NCBI GenBank assembly: GCA_016839055.1
Contig: JAEKNX010000001.1
Location: forward strand, 62,001 to 126,000
DNA from: Spirochaetales bacterium
GTDB taxonomy: Bacteria; Spirochaetota; Spirochaetia; UBA9216
Direction of reading: 5' to 3'
Length of the DNA: 64,000 bases
Shown here: piece after piece, positions 1 through 8,582 of the stretch
Layout: the number at the start of each line of letters is the position of its first letter
Position numbering within the stretch: the first letter of the stretch is position 1
Notes under the pieces: model-generated
Databases searched by the model: none
What the model was told of the DNA's origin: nothing
What the model saw: the letters and a program-made list of their open reading frames with translations, nothing else
Translations under genes and position numbers: made by a program

Positions 1-1
1 A

Positions 2-103
2 GTGAGAAATGAGTTTAACAGTGTTACATTTGTAAATGAAGAAGGAGATGTCAAACCCGTAAAATATGAGCAGCTTGACGAAGATTTGACTAAACAAGGC
101 TAA
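2..103 (+). CDS. C-terminus of an unidentified protein (5' end outside window)
   Basis: The only frame open from the left edge encodes about 33 residues ending ..EQLDEDLTKQG and stops at TAA 101-103. The stop overlaps the next start in a TAATG junction, so it is translationally coupled to the following gene and belongs to the same operon. The fragment is acidic and too short to classify. In other spirochaetes a DUF342/FapA-type protein often precedes small genes like the next two, but that is context only. Confidence 0.6.
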   Translation: MRNEFNSVTFVNEEGDVKPVKYEQLDEDLTKQG

Positions 104-435
104 TGTCAGTTTCACCATTGGATATGCAGACACTTTTCAGTAATCTCAAAAATGTCGGACAACAGCAGGCTGCTGAACGCAGCGCGGAGATTGCGTCGCA
201 GGATAAGCAGGCCGATGCACTTGTGCGAAAGGCTGATGAAAAAGATCATCAGGTTTCGGAAACTAAAGACATTGAGACGGGTGTAGACAAGGTTAACGAA
301 AAAGGAAAGAAGCAGCATGAGGGATCTTCGCGCGAAGGTAAAGGTAAAGAAAAAGAAGAAGAGAGTGAGGCCGCTTCCAAAGAACAGTTTTTTGAAGATC
401 CGGATATAGGCCATCATATTGATATTTCAGGATAA
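103..435 (+). CDS. Small hydrophilic Lys/Glu-rich protein of a motility operon
   Basis: A 110-residue protein with no membrane segment or signal peptide. The N-terminal ~45 residues look helical (SPLDMQTLFSNLKNV), the middle (about residues 45-90) is low-complexity K/E/G/S and probably disordered, and the end is acidic. Its start is fused to the preceding stop (TAATG) and the next gene begins 5 bases after its stop, so it is a middle gene of an operon leading to a CheA-like kinase. I do not recognise a named family; small proteins of this look are common beside spirochaetal flagellar genes. No function can be assigned from sequence. Confidence 0.75.
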   Translation: MSVSPLDMQTLFSNLKNVGQQQAAERSAEIASQDKQADALVRKADEKDHQVSETKDIETGVDKVNEKGKKQHEGSSREGKGKEKEEESEAASKEQFFEDPDIGHHIDISG

Positions 436-440
436 CCATT

Positions 441-965
441 GTGATTTTTTACATAACAGTTCTTCTGGTTAATATTCTCATATTATCCATTATTTATATA
501 ATTCTAAGAAGACGCATCGACAGACTCACCGATAACGGAAGGGTTACTGATGAGCTGGCTAGGGAACTAGATACAATCCTTGCCGAAATTAATCAGGCCA
601 CCGACCGAAATATATTAATCATTGAAGATAAAATAAAAGAACTTGACCTTATTATCGCGAAAACCGAGCAGCGTATCAGTCTACTCAGAAAGGATGAGCT
701 TAAACGGCCAGAACCGACTGAGTTGAGGAAGACAGATCTGACCTACAGTCATCTTAACAGGATGAATACTATGTCCGCTCTTGTGACGCCGCTGAAAGTT
801 CCGGAAAAAATCATTGAGGAAGAAATCGACGAAAAGCAGAAGGTTATTGAGTTATACCGAAGCGGGCTCAGTGCATCGGTTATTTCTGCAAGTATTGGAT
901 TGAATATGGGAGAGGTTGAATTAATCATATCTCTTTTCAGACAAAAGGAAAACAAGCAGGACTGA
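441..965 (+). CDS. Membrane-anchored coiled-coil protein with DUF2802-like C-terminal helix-turn-helix
   Basis: Starts at GTG 441 behind an AGGAT sequence. Residues about 3-22 form one transmembrane helix, followed by a charged coiled coil (residues ~30-95). The C-terminal ~30 residues (VIELYRSGLSASVISASIGLNMGEVELIISL in character, quoted here only as: ELYRSGLSA .. GEVELIISL) resemble the DUF2802 domain, whose hallmark is a sparse HTH ending in GEVELLLSL, seen in proteins beside chemotaxis genes in other phyla. It ends one base before the CheA-like gene. A role in the chemotaxis or flagellar membrane complex is inferred from position only. Confidence 0.75.
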   Translation: MIFYITVLLVNILILSIIYIILRRRIDRLTDNGRVTDELARELDTILAEINQATDRNILIIEDKIKELDLIIAKTEQRISLLRKDELKRPEPTELRKTDLTYSHLNRMNTMSALVTPLKVPEKIIEEEIDEKQKVIELYRSGLSASVISASIGLNMGEVELIISLFRQKENKQD

Positions 966-966
966 T

Positions 967-2826
967 ATGGCAGAAGAGAAATTATATAATACGTTCGAAC
1001 AGGACACCAGAAGTTTTATTCATCAGATAAATGAGCAGCTGATCAGACTTGAGAACAGCGGCTACAATAACGATGTAATAAACCAGATGTTCAGGTGCAT
1101 CCATTCAATAAAATCTGAAGCGGCATATCTGAAACTTGACGAGATTGCCGGTTCCGCCCACGCGATGGAATCAGCTCTCCAGCCGCTCCGGAATCCGGAC
1201 GGCAAGGCCGCACTCGAGCCTGGACTACTGGCTTTATGTTTTTCGACAATCGATAAAATATCAGAGCAGATGGAGAATATCCGGCTTCCGCAGATGGAGC
1301 CAGCTGAGTCTGAATTCGCTCCTGTTCCAGAGGATGGACTTTCCGCCACCTTAGAAGAAGGCTTCCAGGCAGTCCACAGCGGGTTCTACAATGACTTTGA
1401 ACTGCTTCTTGTGAAAGAGGCCCGGAGTCGGGGGGAACGGCTCTACAGGCTTTCATTTGCGATCTCGCAAGAGGAAAGCATGAAATATCCCCGGGCCTAT
1501 CTTGCCTTAAGCAATCTGGAAATGAATCATAATGTTATCAATGTTTATCCGGAACTCGATGAGATAAGCAGCGGCAAAACGGACAGGACATCTGTGGTTT
1601 TAAGCTCGGCCGCGGGAGAAAAGCTGATTGCAGATGAGGTCAATATTGATCATATTGAAAATATTAAAATATCAGAATTATCATATGACGAAGAGCTCCG
1701 AAATCAGCCGATGGAAAATGAGGGGAGGCGTGAGCATTCTGTTAAAACCCATCAGAGAATAATAAATGTGGAAGCCTCAGAAATTGATGCGATAAGTGAG
1801 TATGTTACCGAAATAAAGAATCGGCTGGCTAATTTATCTTCAGTTGTGAATGACGACGCGGCCAAAGGCAGGCTTGAACTCGATCTGCAGGGACTCGAAA
1901 CCATATCTTCTGGTATTGAGAAAATGATGATCAATCTGCGGACCGTAGATTTTAATAAACATTTTGAGGGATACAGGCGTACGGCAAGGGATCTCGCGGC
2001 AAAACTTGGTAAGAAGATTGAGCTGGAATTTGACCAGCAGAATATAAAAGTCCTCCGTGACTTCGCGGATTTTATAGCTGAGCCCCTGCTGCAGCTGATA
2101 CGGAACGCTGTTGTTCACGGTGTAGAGGCTCCCGAAACGCGGACTACAGCCGGCAAGGCAGAGACCGGACTAATCCGGATAAAAGCCGGGAGAGATGATC
2201 GCGCGCTTACTATATCTGTCAGCGATGACGGGGGGGGCCTTGACCTTGGCCTTGAGAAAGACGGTGATCTGCTTGAAATAATTACTGCTCCGGGTTTTTC
2301 GACTCATGATGGGTCAGCCGAATACGCGGGACGCGGAGTAGGTCTTGATCTTGTCAAGAACAGGATACTGAAGAGAAATGGAAAACTCGTACTTTACAAC
2401 AATCCTGGTGAGGGCTGCGAGTTTAAGATGCTCTTTGATGAAGGGAAATCTGAGGTTCCCTTCCTTGTAATAAGGAATGGGGAGGCTGCCTGCGCAGTTC
2501 GGAACGCTGATGAAGAGCCCGTTTTTAACGTAAAAGTCTCAGATATGCGGGAAAAAGATGGAAATTTCTACATAAATGACGAGCTGCTTTTTACGGTGGA
2601 CGGGCGGCTTACCGATCCTGGTGAAAAGACAGTCTTTCAGGCTTTAAGACTTTCTCATCTCGGGAAAACTGGTATTCTGCTTTTCGATGAATCCCTGTTT
2701 GAGGTACATTACAGCGAAGACTCAATCACCGAGGGATTCGATGTTAACGGCTACTGCAGAGAGCTGATAGTAAACGGCAGGACCGCCGATTATACTCTTC
2801 TGTCTCACCAGGTTCTCTTCGATTAA
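967..2826 (+). CDS. CheA-like histidine kinase with divergent C-terminus
   Basis: A 619-residue cytoplasmic protein built like CheA. An N-terminal Hpt domain has the phospho-acceptor motif HSIKSEA (His46). A helical linker/dimerisation region follows, then a HATPase domain with N-box LIRNAVVHGVE (~377), G1 DDGGG (~420), an F-box-like APGFST and G2 GRGVGLDLV (~455). The segment between G1 and F boxes is shorter than in typical CheA. The last ~120 residues sit where the CheW-like P5 domain belongs but are poorly conserved. It is the last gene of its operon, closed by a terminator at 3081-3117. No receiver, CheW or CheY gene is adjacent, so it may be an accessory kinase rather than the main chemotaxis kinase. 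Confidence 0.8.
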   Translation: MAEEKLYNTFEQDTRSFIHQINEQLIRLENSGYNNDVINQMFRCIHSIKSEAAYLKLDEIAGSAHAMESALQPLRNPDGKAALEPGLLALCFSTIDKISEQMENIRLPQMEPAESEFAPVPEDGLSATLEEGFQAVHSGFYNDFELLLVKEARSRGERLYRLSFAISQEESMKYPRAYLALSNLEMNHNVINVYPELDEISSGKTDRTSVVLSSAAGEKLIADEVNIDHIENIKISELSYDEELRNQPMENEGRREHSVKTHQRIINVEASEIDAISEYVTEIKNRLANLSSVVNDDAAKGRLELDLQGLETISSGIEKMMINLRTVDFNKHFEGYRRTARDLAAKLGKKIELEFDQQNIKVLRDFADFIAEPLLQLIRNAVVHGVEAPETRTTAGKAETGLIRIKAGRDDRALTISVSDDGGGLDLGLEKDGDLLEIITAPGFSTHDGSAEYAGRGVGLDLVKNRILKRNGKLVLYNNPGEGCEFKMLFDEGKSEVPFLVIRNGEAACAVRNADEEPVFNVKVSDMREKDGNFYINDELLFTVDGRLTDPGEKTVFQALRLSHLGKTGILLFDESLFEVHYSEDSITEGFDVNGYCRELIVNGRTADYTLLSHQVLFD

Positions 2827-2842
2827 AATTTGGATAAATGAT

Positions 2843-2876
2843 GCTCTTTTAAAAATCAGCGATTTTTTGAAAGAGC
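2843..2876. repeat. Interspersed hairpin repeat, copy A
   Basis: Outer arms GCTCTTT (2843-2849) and AAAGAGC (2870-2876) and inner arms AAAAATC (2851-2857) and GATTTTT (2861-2867) form a nearly continuous hairpin with loop AGC. No T-run follows, so it is not a standard terminator. The right half matches copy C at 38842-38890 (GATTTTTGAAAGAGC). Confidence 0.7.
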
Positions 2877-2955
2877 TACCATAGATTTAAATACAGTTTT
2901 TTGCAATTTGTTATTATGCATATATTTAATTGTATTCAAGCAAAAACTTTGCAAT

Positions 2956-2990
2956 GGGAATTTTAAAAATAATTGATTTTTAAAATTCCC
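2956..2990. repeat. Interspersed hairpin repeat, copy B
   Basis: A perfect 15-bp inverted repeat (GGGAATTTTAAAAAT at 2956-2970, complement at 2976-2990) with a 5-base loop AATTG. It is followed by TCA, giving the AATTCCCTCA end also found in copy D (48883-48932). It lies about 80 bases after copy A in the gap between the CheA-like gene and its terminator. Confidence 0.7.
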
Positions 2991-3080
2991 TCAATTCTTG
3001 TTAAATTAACGATTTATACTAAAGATTGCATGATAATCGCCGAACATATATTAAAGGTTAATACCTTATTAGAATATTAA

Positions 3081-3117
3081 ACGGTATGCGTAAACGTCCA
3101 GGCATACCGTTTTTTTT
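3081..3117 (+). terminator. Rho-independent terminator of the CheA-like operon
   Basis: A perfect 9-bp stem ACGGTATGC (3081-3089) / GCATACCGT (3102-3110) followed by seven T residues (3111-3117). The T-run overlaps the stop codon of the convergent minus-strand gene. Confidence 0.9.
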
Positions 3118-4969
3118 ATGCCTGTTTCAGCCTATCAATCGACTGCTGTGCGAGCCTCCTGTGGAAAGTGCAGGCTGAGAAAATGTTCTCATAAAGGTTT
3201 CGTGAATTTTCGAATACGTGGGCGTCATTATCAATAATATCATTGAGAGCCGGCTGGATGATGAAGGTAGTCAGATCTTTTGAAGGTGAGGCTGATATCA
3301 GGCCGTCTAGATCAGAGAGCCGGGCGAAGCCCTCAACCGTCAGCGCCTTATTCCTGTTTTCTTCGATACTCTGGAGTATTTCCAGAGCTTCGCCGCATAT
3401 GAGTTCAAGACGCAGACATTCCGCGGTGATTGCCTCAAGAGATTCCCTTATCAAGAGCAGAGCCCCGGTGTTTTTACTGCGGATCGGAGCGGATACGGAG
3501 GCCTTAATCCTGTCTATTTCAGTTCTATTTCCGATTTTTCTCATAATCTGTTCAATGCTGACTAACTCCATACCGTCAATTTTAATACCACGGGAAGATG
3601 TATTTAAAAGGCTGATGGGGCTGCCTGGACTGCTCTTTTTTTGAGCTTTAATCTGCTCCTCAAACCACCATTTATAGATGATAAGGCGCCGGTCGGTCAT
3701 TGTTGTTCCTCCCTCATTGTTCTCCGAAAGGAAGGGGGATGCGTCTTTTATTGACTGGAAGTTGACGGTATCAAGAGGCCGCAGCCTGTTAGCGAGAAGA
3801 TGTGTGACAAGCGGAGACAGACTGCTGCGACAGTGGGTGTTACCTCCTGGGAATCCCAGATCGAGGCCCGAGGTGCAGATTTCAGTGCAGCCAAGTTTTC
3901 GGGCGAAATCCCAGGCAGATGTAGATACCGATCCTCCCGCGCCGAGCTCGGAAGTTATCCCCGCATGCTGTTCCAGCAGTTTGCCGAGAGGAAAAATTGA
4001 TTTAAAGAAGAATATCGGAAGCTTCGATTTCCGGAAAACAGCTGGATGGGTGGAACTCTCGGAAATGAGAATCGACTTATTTTGAAGTGTTTTTGAATCC
4101 AGACAGTTGTCGAGATGCCGGGTGTTGAGATACTGGGGGTCGACTACGACTATGAAATCCGGCGCTATTCCGGATTCAAGAACCGCCCTAAGAGACGTAT
4201 CCACACAGATAATTACATACTTTTCCCGCAGGCTATTTAGTACAGGCAGTATGTCATCAAGACTTGGTCCCGCGGCCAGGACGAGGGCCGGAAAACCGGA
4301 GAATTTACCGTACCAGAGGCCGGCATCCCTGGCCTCACTGAAGAGCTCAACATTTCTGAAGAGGTTTCTAACCCAGGCCTTTCCGAACCTGTTTAGGGTA
4401 TTCATATTCGTTTCTTTCTTTGAAATGAAGGCCTTCACTTCATCATCTATCTGTTCATAGTAGTCGAGGTGGCGGTCATAGAGCGCCCTGAGCTTCAGGC
4501 TTTGAATACCGGCCTTGCTGTAGGAGCTGAGGACTCCCTGAATTACGGATGGTTTCACATCGAGAAGAAAACCGGTTCTCCCGGATGTTATTATCTGTGA
4601 AAAATCTTTTGCGCAAAGAGCCTTCAGGAAGAGCGGGGGATCAGGTTCGATGATGAGGATGCTGAGCTCAGGAAAGGTCTTCATTACAGCCTCTATATGG
4701 TAGCCGAGGCCAAAACCGTAGATCATGCAGAGCCCTTTACCGGACTTTAGACTGTTTCGGATGAGTTTCTCGGCTTCCCGTTCAGGGTTGCGTGATGAAT
4801 GAATCCAGTTGCCGTCAATTTTAGCGCCAGGCAGACCCGCTGCCGTTTCTGTCAGTTCGAGTAAGGGTGACGGAGAAAATTTATCCACGATATCTTTTCT
4901 GAAACTGGGATATTTCTCACTTAAAAGTTCTATATTGCGTGAAAAAAATGATGAATTATCTGAACTCAA
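3116..4969 (-). CDS. Motility-associated MptE-like glycosyltransferase-family protein (DUF115)
   Basis: A 617-residue soluble protein. The central half carries the DUF115/MptE-like signatures: a Gly-rich nucleotide-binding stretch IYGFGLGYH, then LVLAAGPSLDD, then ICVDTSLRAVLESGI followed by DFIVVVDPQ. Proteins of this family are annotated as motility accessory factors that glycosylate flagellin with nonulosonic-acid sugars in Campylobacter and Clostridium, and many copies occur in spirochaetes. Its start overlaps the end of the upstream penicillin-binding protein gene by 14 bases, so the two are coupled. No flagellin or sugar biosynthesis gene lies next to it, so the acceptor is unknown. Confidence 0.8.
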   Translation of the reverse strand: MSSDNSSFFSRNIELLSEKYPSFRKDIVDKFSPSPLLELTETAAGLPGAKIDGNWIHSSRNPEREAEKLIRNSLKSGKGLCMIYGFGLGYHIEAVMKTFPELSILIIEPDPPLFLKALCAKDFSQIITSGRTGFLLDVKPSVIQGVLSSYSKAGIQSLKLRALYDRHLDYYEQIDDEVKAFISKKETNMNTLNRFGKAWVRNLFRNVELFSEARDAGLWYGKFSGFPALVLAAGPSLDDILPVLNSLREKYVIICVDTSLRAVLESGIAPDFIVVVDPQYLNTRHLDNCLDSKTLQNKSILISESSTHPAVFRKSKLPIFFFKSIFPLGKLLEQHAGITSELGAGGSVSTSAWDFARKLGCTEICTSGLDLGFPGGNTHCRSSLSPLVTHLLANRLRPLDTVNFQSIKDASPFLSENNEGGTTMTDRRLIIYKWWFEEQIKAQKKSSPGSPISLLNTSSRGIKIDGMELVSIEQIMRKIGNRTEIDRIKASVSAPIRSKNTGALLLIRESLEAITAECLRLELICGEALEILQSIEENRNKALTVEGFARLSDLDGLISASPSKDLTTFIIQPALNDIIDNDAHVFENSRNLYENIFSACTFHRRLAQQSIDRLKQA

Positions 4970-6815
4970 GATGAATATCCATTCCTGAGGTCACAGGAGT
5001 TCCTGGAGGAGGGCTCTGTTTGAATACCCAGCCTTCTCCTGCTATGTTGAGTTTGAAGCGGCTGTCGTTTAACAGATGCATGAGCTGTCTTTTTGTGAAT
5101 CCGGTGAAATCAGGAATAGTGCCTTCAATCTTGATTGGGGGTCTTTCAGATACCTTTATTTTACCACTGTGGTTTATGACTGTATCAGTATCTCGTTCTA
5201 TTCCGAGATAGGGCACAGTTTCATCGATTATTTTTTTAACAATCGGAGAAGCTATCCTGCCTCCGTAGTAGGAAAAGCCCTTAGGATTCTGAATAACGAC
5301 ATAGACAATAAGCTGGGGGTCATCGGTCGGAAAAATTGCTAAAGCCGAAGCTATGTAATTTTCGTCTGAATAGGTTCCTGTCTTCGGATCTATTACCTGG
5401 CTTGTTCCGGTCTTGGCAGATATGCGCAATCCCTCAGTCTGCATCCGGTGGGCGGTTCCGCCGTCCTGGGTAGCTGTTTCCATCATCAGCAGCATAGCCT
5501 GCGCAGTTTCAGGGCTGAAGACACGGCGAAGCGGTTCGCGGCCGACTTCCTCAATAATATTGCCGTCCGGAGAAAGTATTTTATCGATGAGATGCGGTTT
5601 TAAAAGAACGCCGTTATTGGTAAAAACTGTGGCGGCTGTGGCCATCTGGATGGCCGAGACGAGGATCTCCTGGCCGAAGGCGATAGTAGGTTTTGATCTA
5701 TTCGACCATCTATCAGGACTCCGGAGCAGTCCTGACGATTCACCGGGGAGCGGAAGCTCCGTTTGGCTGCCGAAACCGAGGGCCCGCAACATCTGGTAGA
5801 AGTCATTATTGCTGACTGTATCTGAGGCGTAAGCCGCTCCGACGTTACTCGAATATTTGATTATTCCGGCAAGGGTTAAATCTCCATAGGCAGCAAGGTC
5901 TCCGATAGGTTCCGGTATCGCATCGTTTTCATAATTGCCGTTGCAGTTGAAATGTGAGTTGAGTCCTATTCCTCCAATTTCTAGAAAGGATGCTATGCTG
6001 AAGACCTTCATTATAGAGCCTGGTTCATATGCCGATGAAAACGCCCTGTTCTTGCGCTCTGAATCGGGGAAATTATAGAATGTGTTCGGATCAAAGTCAG
6101 GCATTGTCGCGCACGCCAGGATGTCGGCATTATTGGCATCCATTACAACTATCATCACGGAGTCGGCATCATGTTCTTTCAGGGCTTCCGCTGCGTATTT
6201 CTCGGCAAAAAACTCAATATTCATATCGATTGTCAGAAACAACTGATTACCATATATTTCATCCTGCTCAAAGAGCGAAGGATCGGGTGAGAGGATATCG
6301 TTCAGGGTGTATTCAATTCCGTCAAGGCCGGTATTGTCGGTGCCCGCATAGCCAATAATATGCGAGGCCAACCGCTGCGCCGGGTAGTTTCGGCCGTATT
6401 CCTTTCTGAGATATATACCCTCGAGTTTACCGGCATCTTTCAATTCGCCGACTGCAATGCTCTCGGTAGGAGTTATTTTTCTCTTAATCCACATGCTGCC
6501 GCGGCGGTTTGTGAAATCGGACATCAGCTTGTCATAATCAATTTCGAGAATATCAGAAAGCAGCTGAGCACTCTCCTCGGCATTTCTAATGTAGGGAATC
6601 CAGGTCTCGACAGAATCAAGCTGGTTCTGGATGGCAAGGATTCTTCCGTTCCTGTCAAGAATAGGTCCCCGCTCGACGATCGTACCGGAGACTGAGGGAG
6701 CAGAATTTTCAGGGTGCATAATCATCAGGGAGAAGAATTTTATGAGAATTATTATTGAAATAATACCGGTTACAATGCCGAAGAAAATGAACCGATTCGT
6801 TATGTTTTTATCCAT
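4956..6815 (-). CDS. ftsI: Penicillin-binding protein, class B transpeptidase with PASTA domain (FtsI/PBP2x-like)
   Basis: A 619-residue protein that crosslinks peptidoglycan in the periplasm. It has one N-terminal membrane anchor (residues ~10-32), a PBP dimerisation region beginning IVERGPILDRNGRILA, and a transpeptidase domain with SIMK (active Ser ~267), SSN (~322) and KTG (~468). The last ~65 residues (IPDFTGFTKRQLMHLL .. GTPVTSG) form a single PASTA domain. It is the middle gene of a three-gene minus-strand operon with a small signal peptidase upstream and a MptE-like protein downstream. In most bacteria ftsI lies in the dcw cluster; here it does not, so it could be a second class B PBP. 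Confidence 0.85.
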   Translation of the reverse strand: MDKNITNRFIFFGIVTGIISIIILIKFFSLMIMHPENSAPSVSGTIVERGPILDRNGRILAIQNQLDSVETWIPYIRNAEESAQLLSDILEIDYDKLMSDFTNRRGSMWIKRKITPTESIAVGELKDAGKLEGIYLRKEYGRNYPAQRLASHIIGYAGTDNTGLDGIEYTLNDILSPDPSLFEQDEIYGNQLFLTIDMNIEFFAEKYAAEALKEHDADSVMIVVMDANNADILACATMPDFDPNTFYNFPDSERKNRAFSSAYEPGSIMKVFSIASFLEIGGIGLNSHFNCNGNYENDAIPEPIGDLAAYGDLTLAGIIKYSSNVGAAYASDTVSNNDFYQMLRALGFGSQTELPLPGESSGLLRSPDRWSNRSKPTIAFGQEILVSAIQMATAATVFTNNGVLLKPHLIDKILSPDGNIIEEVGREPLRRVFSPETAQAMLLMMETATQDGGTAHRMQTEGLRISAKTGTSQVIDPKTGTYSDENYIASALAIFPTDDPQLIVYVVIQNPKGFSYYGGRIASPIVKKIIDETVPYLGIERDTDTVINHSGKIKVSERPPIKIEGTIPDFTGFTKRQLMHLLNDSRFKLNIAGEGWVFKQSPPPGTPVTSGMDIHLEFR

Positions 6816-6829
6816 ACTTTATAGAATCC

Positions 6830-7168
6830 TCAATATAACAGAACTATTCCCGTCAGCTCGGCTATGGATATCCTCCCAAAATGACGTGAGTCTGTAGATT
6901 CCGGCAGATTTACCCCTGTTACGAAAACCGATGAATCATCAACCGCACTGCATCTCTTTATATTCAGCTCTCCATCTAGAGGGCTTGGAAAAACCACCAG
7001 ATCTCCGGCGGAGGGCTTTATTTTCAATAATATTGATTTTTTCACTAATACCAGGCTGCCGTCAGTTACCAATGGAGACATCGAGTCACCCGTCACTCTG
7101 AAGACTCCAAAGAAGAGGGGGAAGGCAAAAATTAGACAACTTATTAATAACAGTAAAAACTTCCACAT
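6830..7168 (-). CDS. Short S26-family signal peptidase
   Basis: Only 112 residues, about half the usual length of LepB. An N-terminal membrane helix (residues 4-21) is followed by box B GDSMSPL with nucleophile Ser29, the catalytic lysine region NIKRC (Lys71) and box E STDSRHFG (91-98). All catalytic boxes are present, so it is probably active as a compact signal peptidase or a dedicated processing peptidase of the TraF or SipW kind. It lies 14 bases upstream of the PBP gene and is divergent from the M23 peptidase gene, 44 bases away. Confidence 0.85.
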   Translation of the reverse strand: MWKFLLLLISCLIFAFPLFFGVFRVTGDSMSPLVTDGSLVLVKKSILLKIKPSAGDLVVFPSPLDGELNIKRCSAVDDSSVFVTGVNLPESTDSRHFGRISIAELTGIVLLY

Positions 7169-7212
7169 AATAAAGCAATCTTATAGTAATATGTCATAGA
7201 GAAATTGTCGAT

Positions 7213-8481
7213 ATGAATATTATAAGTATTATGGTTGAATTAATTAATAGGCAAAAAATAGACAAAAGACATACTCATGATGTTCCAAATCGCAAAACCG
7301 CGACGCTGTTAAGTAATGCAGCAACCATCCGGTTAGATCAACAGCGGTTCAACAGGAAAAAGCTACGACTAGGCGGTATTAAAAACCTGCTGATTCATAA
7401 ACCGAGGCGAAGGAGAATTAAAATCTCCAAGGTCACGGAGACTCAGCATAAATCCGTTCAGAAGATTGAGAAGCGAGGCGAGCTGAAAAAGAGGGCGGAA
7501 AATGCTCTTTCTTTTATCAACGGTTTTGTCCGAAAGATAAATGTTAAAATCCTGATTATCTCGGCGTCTGCCGCAGTCGCGCTTTGCGTAGGTATGTTTT
7601 TTCTCTTGAGTTATATTGAAGAGAGAAAACTATTTGACAGTTTTGCCCTACATTCTGATATCAAGATAGAAGACGTACTGTATGAGAGTCTTCCCTCCGA
7701 TTATGACGGTAGAGGTTCTGGTGACATCGCGGGAATAGAGCCGGTGCTGCTTATATCCGGAGAACCCTTGTCATACAAGGTCAAGTCTGGTGATACCCTC
7801 TCCGAGATATCCAAGAGCAACAATATAAAAATCGGAACCCTGATTAGTTTCAATAAGATAACCGATGTGCGGCGGCTGCAGGTAGGAATGGAGCTGAGGA
7901 TTCCTGAGTTTGACGGATTGCCATATGAGGTAAAGGCCGGAGATTCACTTTCGCTGATATCAAAGAAATTCAATATAAGTATAAACAGCATTCTCGATGC
8001 AAATAATCTTGACTCAGAAGTTATCCAGCCCGGTGATGTGCTCTTCATCCCTGGTGCCGCTATGAATGAGTTTGATTACAAGAAGGCCATGGGAACGCTG
8101 TTCATTTATCCGACTTCAGGAAGACTGTCTTCCGGGTTCGGCTACAGGCCTGATCCTTTCACCGGGAAAAGACGTTTCCATAACGGAATAGATCTGGCCA
8201 ACGCTAGCGGAACTAGGATTCTCGCCACCATGGCCGGCAGGGTTGCCGATATTGGCGACAGACCCAGCGGTTATGGAAAATATGTAATTATTAAGCACTC
8301 AAACGGCTATCAGAGTCTTTATGGACATATGGATAAAGTTGTAGTCAGGGAAGGGCAGTATGTTAATCAGGGCGGTAAAATAGGAGAGATGGGGAACACC
8401 GGCCGGAGTACCGGGCCGCATCTGCATTTCTCGGTTTATAAGAATAATGCACCTGTTAATCCGTTGAACTACCTCTGGTAG
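7213..8481 (+). CDS. LysM-M23 cell-wall metallopeptidase
   Basis: A 422-residue envelope protein. It has a basic cytoplasmic N-terminus of ~110 residues, one membrane helix (~114-136), two LysM peptidoglycan-binding modules (~187-233 and ~238-284) and a C-terminal M23 endopeptidase with HNGIDLA (zinc His ~323), YGHMD and HLHF (~403). The motifs are complete, so it should be an active DD- or DL-endopeptidase rather than an EnvC-type activator. No clear ribosome binding site precedes ATG 7213; an in-frame ATG at 7231 is an alternative start. A terminator follows directly. Confidence 0.9.
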   Translation: MNIISIMVELINRQKIDKRHTHDVPNRKTATLLSNAATIRLDQQRFNRKKLRLGGIKNLLIHKPRRRRIKISKVTETQHKSVQKIEKRGELKKRAENALSFINGFVRKINVKILIISASAAVALCVGMFFLLSYIEERKLFDSFALHSDIKIEDVLYESLPSDYDGRGSGDIAGIEPVLLISGEPLSYKVKSGDTLSEISKSNNIKIGTLISFNKITDVRRLQVGMELRIPEFDGLPYEVKAGDSLSLISKKFNISINSILDANNLDSEVIQPGDVLFIPGAAMNEFDYKKAMGTLFIYPTSGRLSSGFGYRPDPFTGKRRFHNGIDLANASGTRILATMAGRVADIGDRPSGYGKYVIIKHSNGYQSLYGHMDKVVVREGQYVNQGGKIGEMGNTGRSTGPHLHFSVYKNNAPVNPLNYLW

Positions 8482-8504
8482 AAGACGAAATACTATAAAT
8501 ATCG

Positions 8505-8539
8505 AAGGGCTGCCCGGGAAATCGGCCGGCCCTTTTTTT
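8505..8539 (+). terminator. Terminator after the M23 peptidase gene
   Basis: GC-rich stem AAGGGC (8505-8510) / GCCCTT (8529-8534) with inner CCG/CGG pairing, followed by a run of seven T (8533-8539). Confidence 0.8.
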
Positions 8540-8582
8540 GTAAAATCGGATTTGGGCTATATTTGCCAATTTTCTTTATAAC

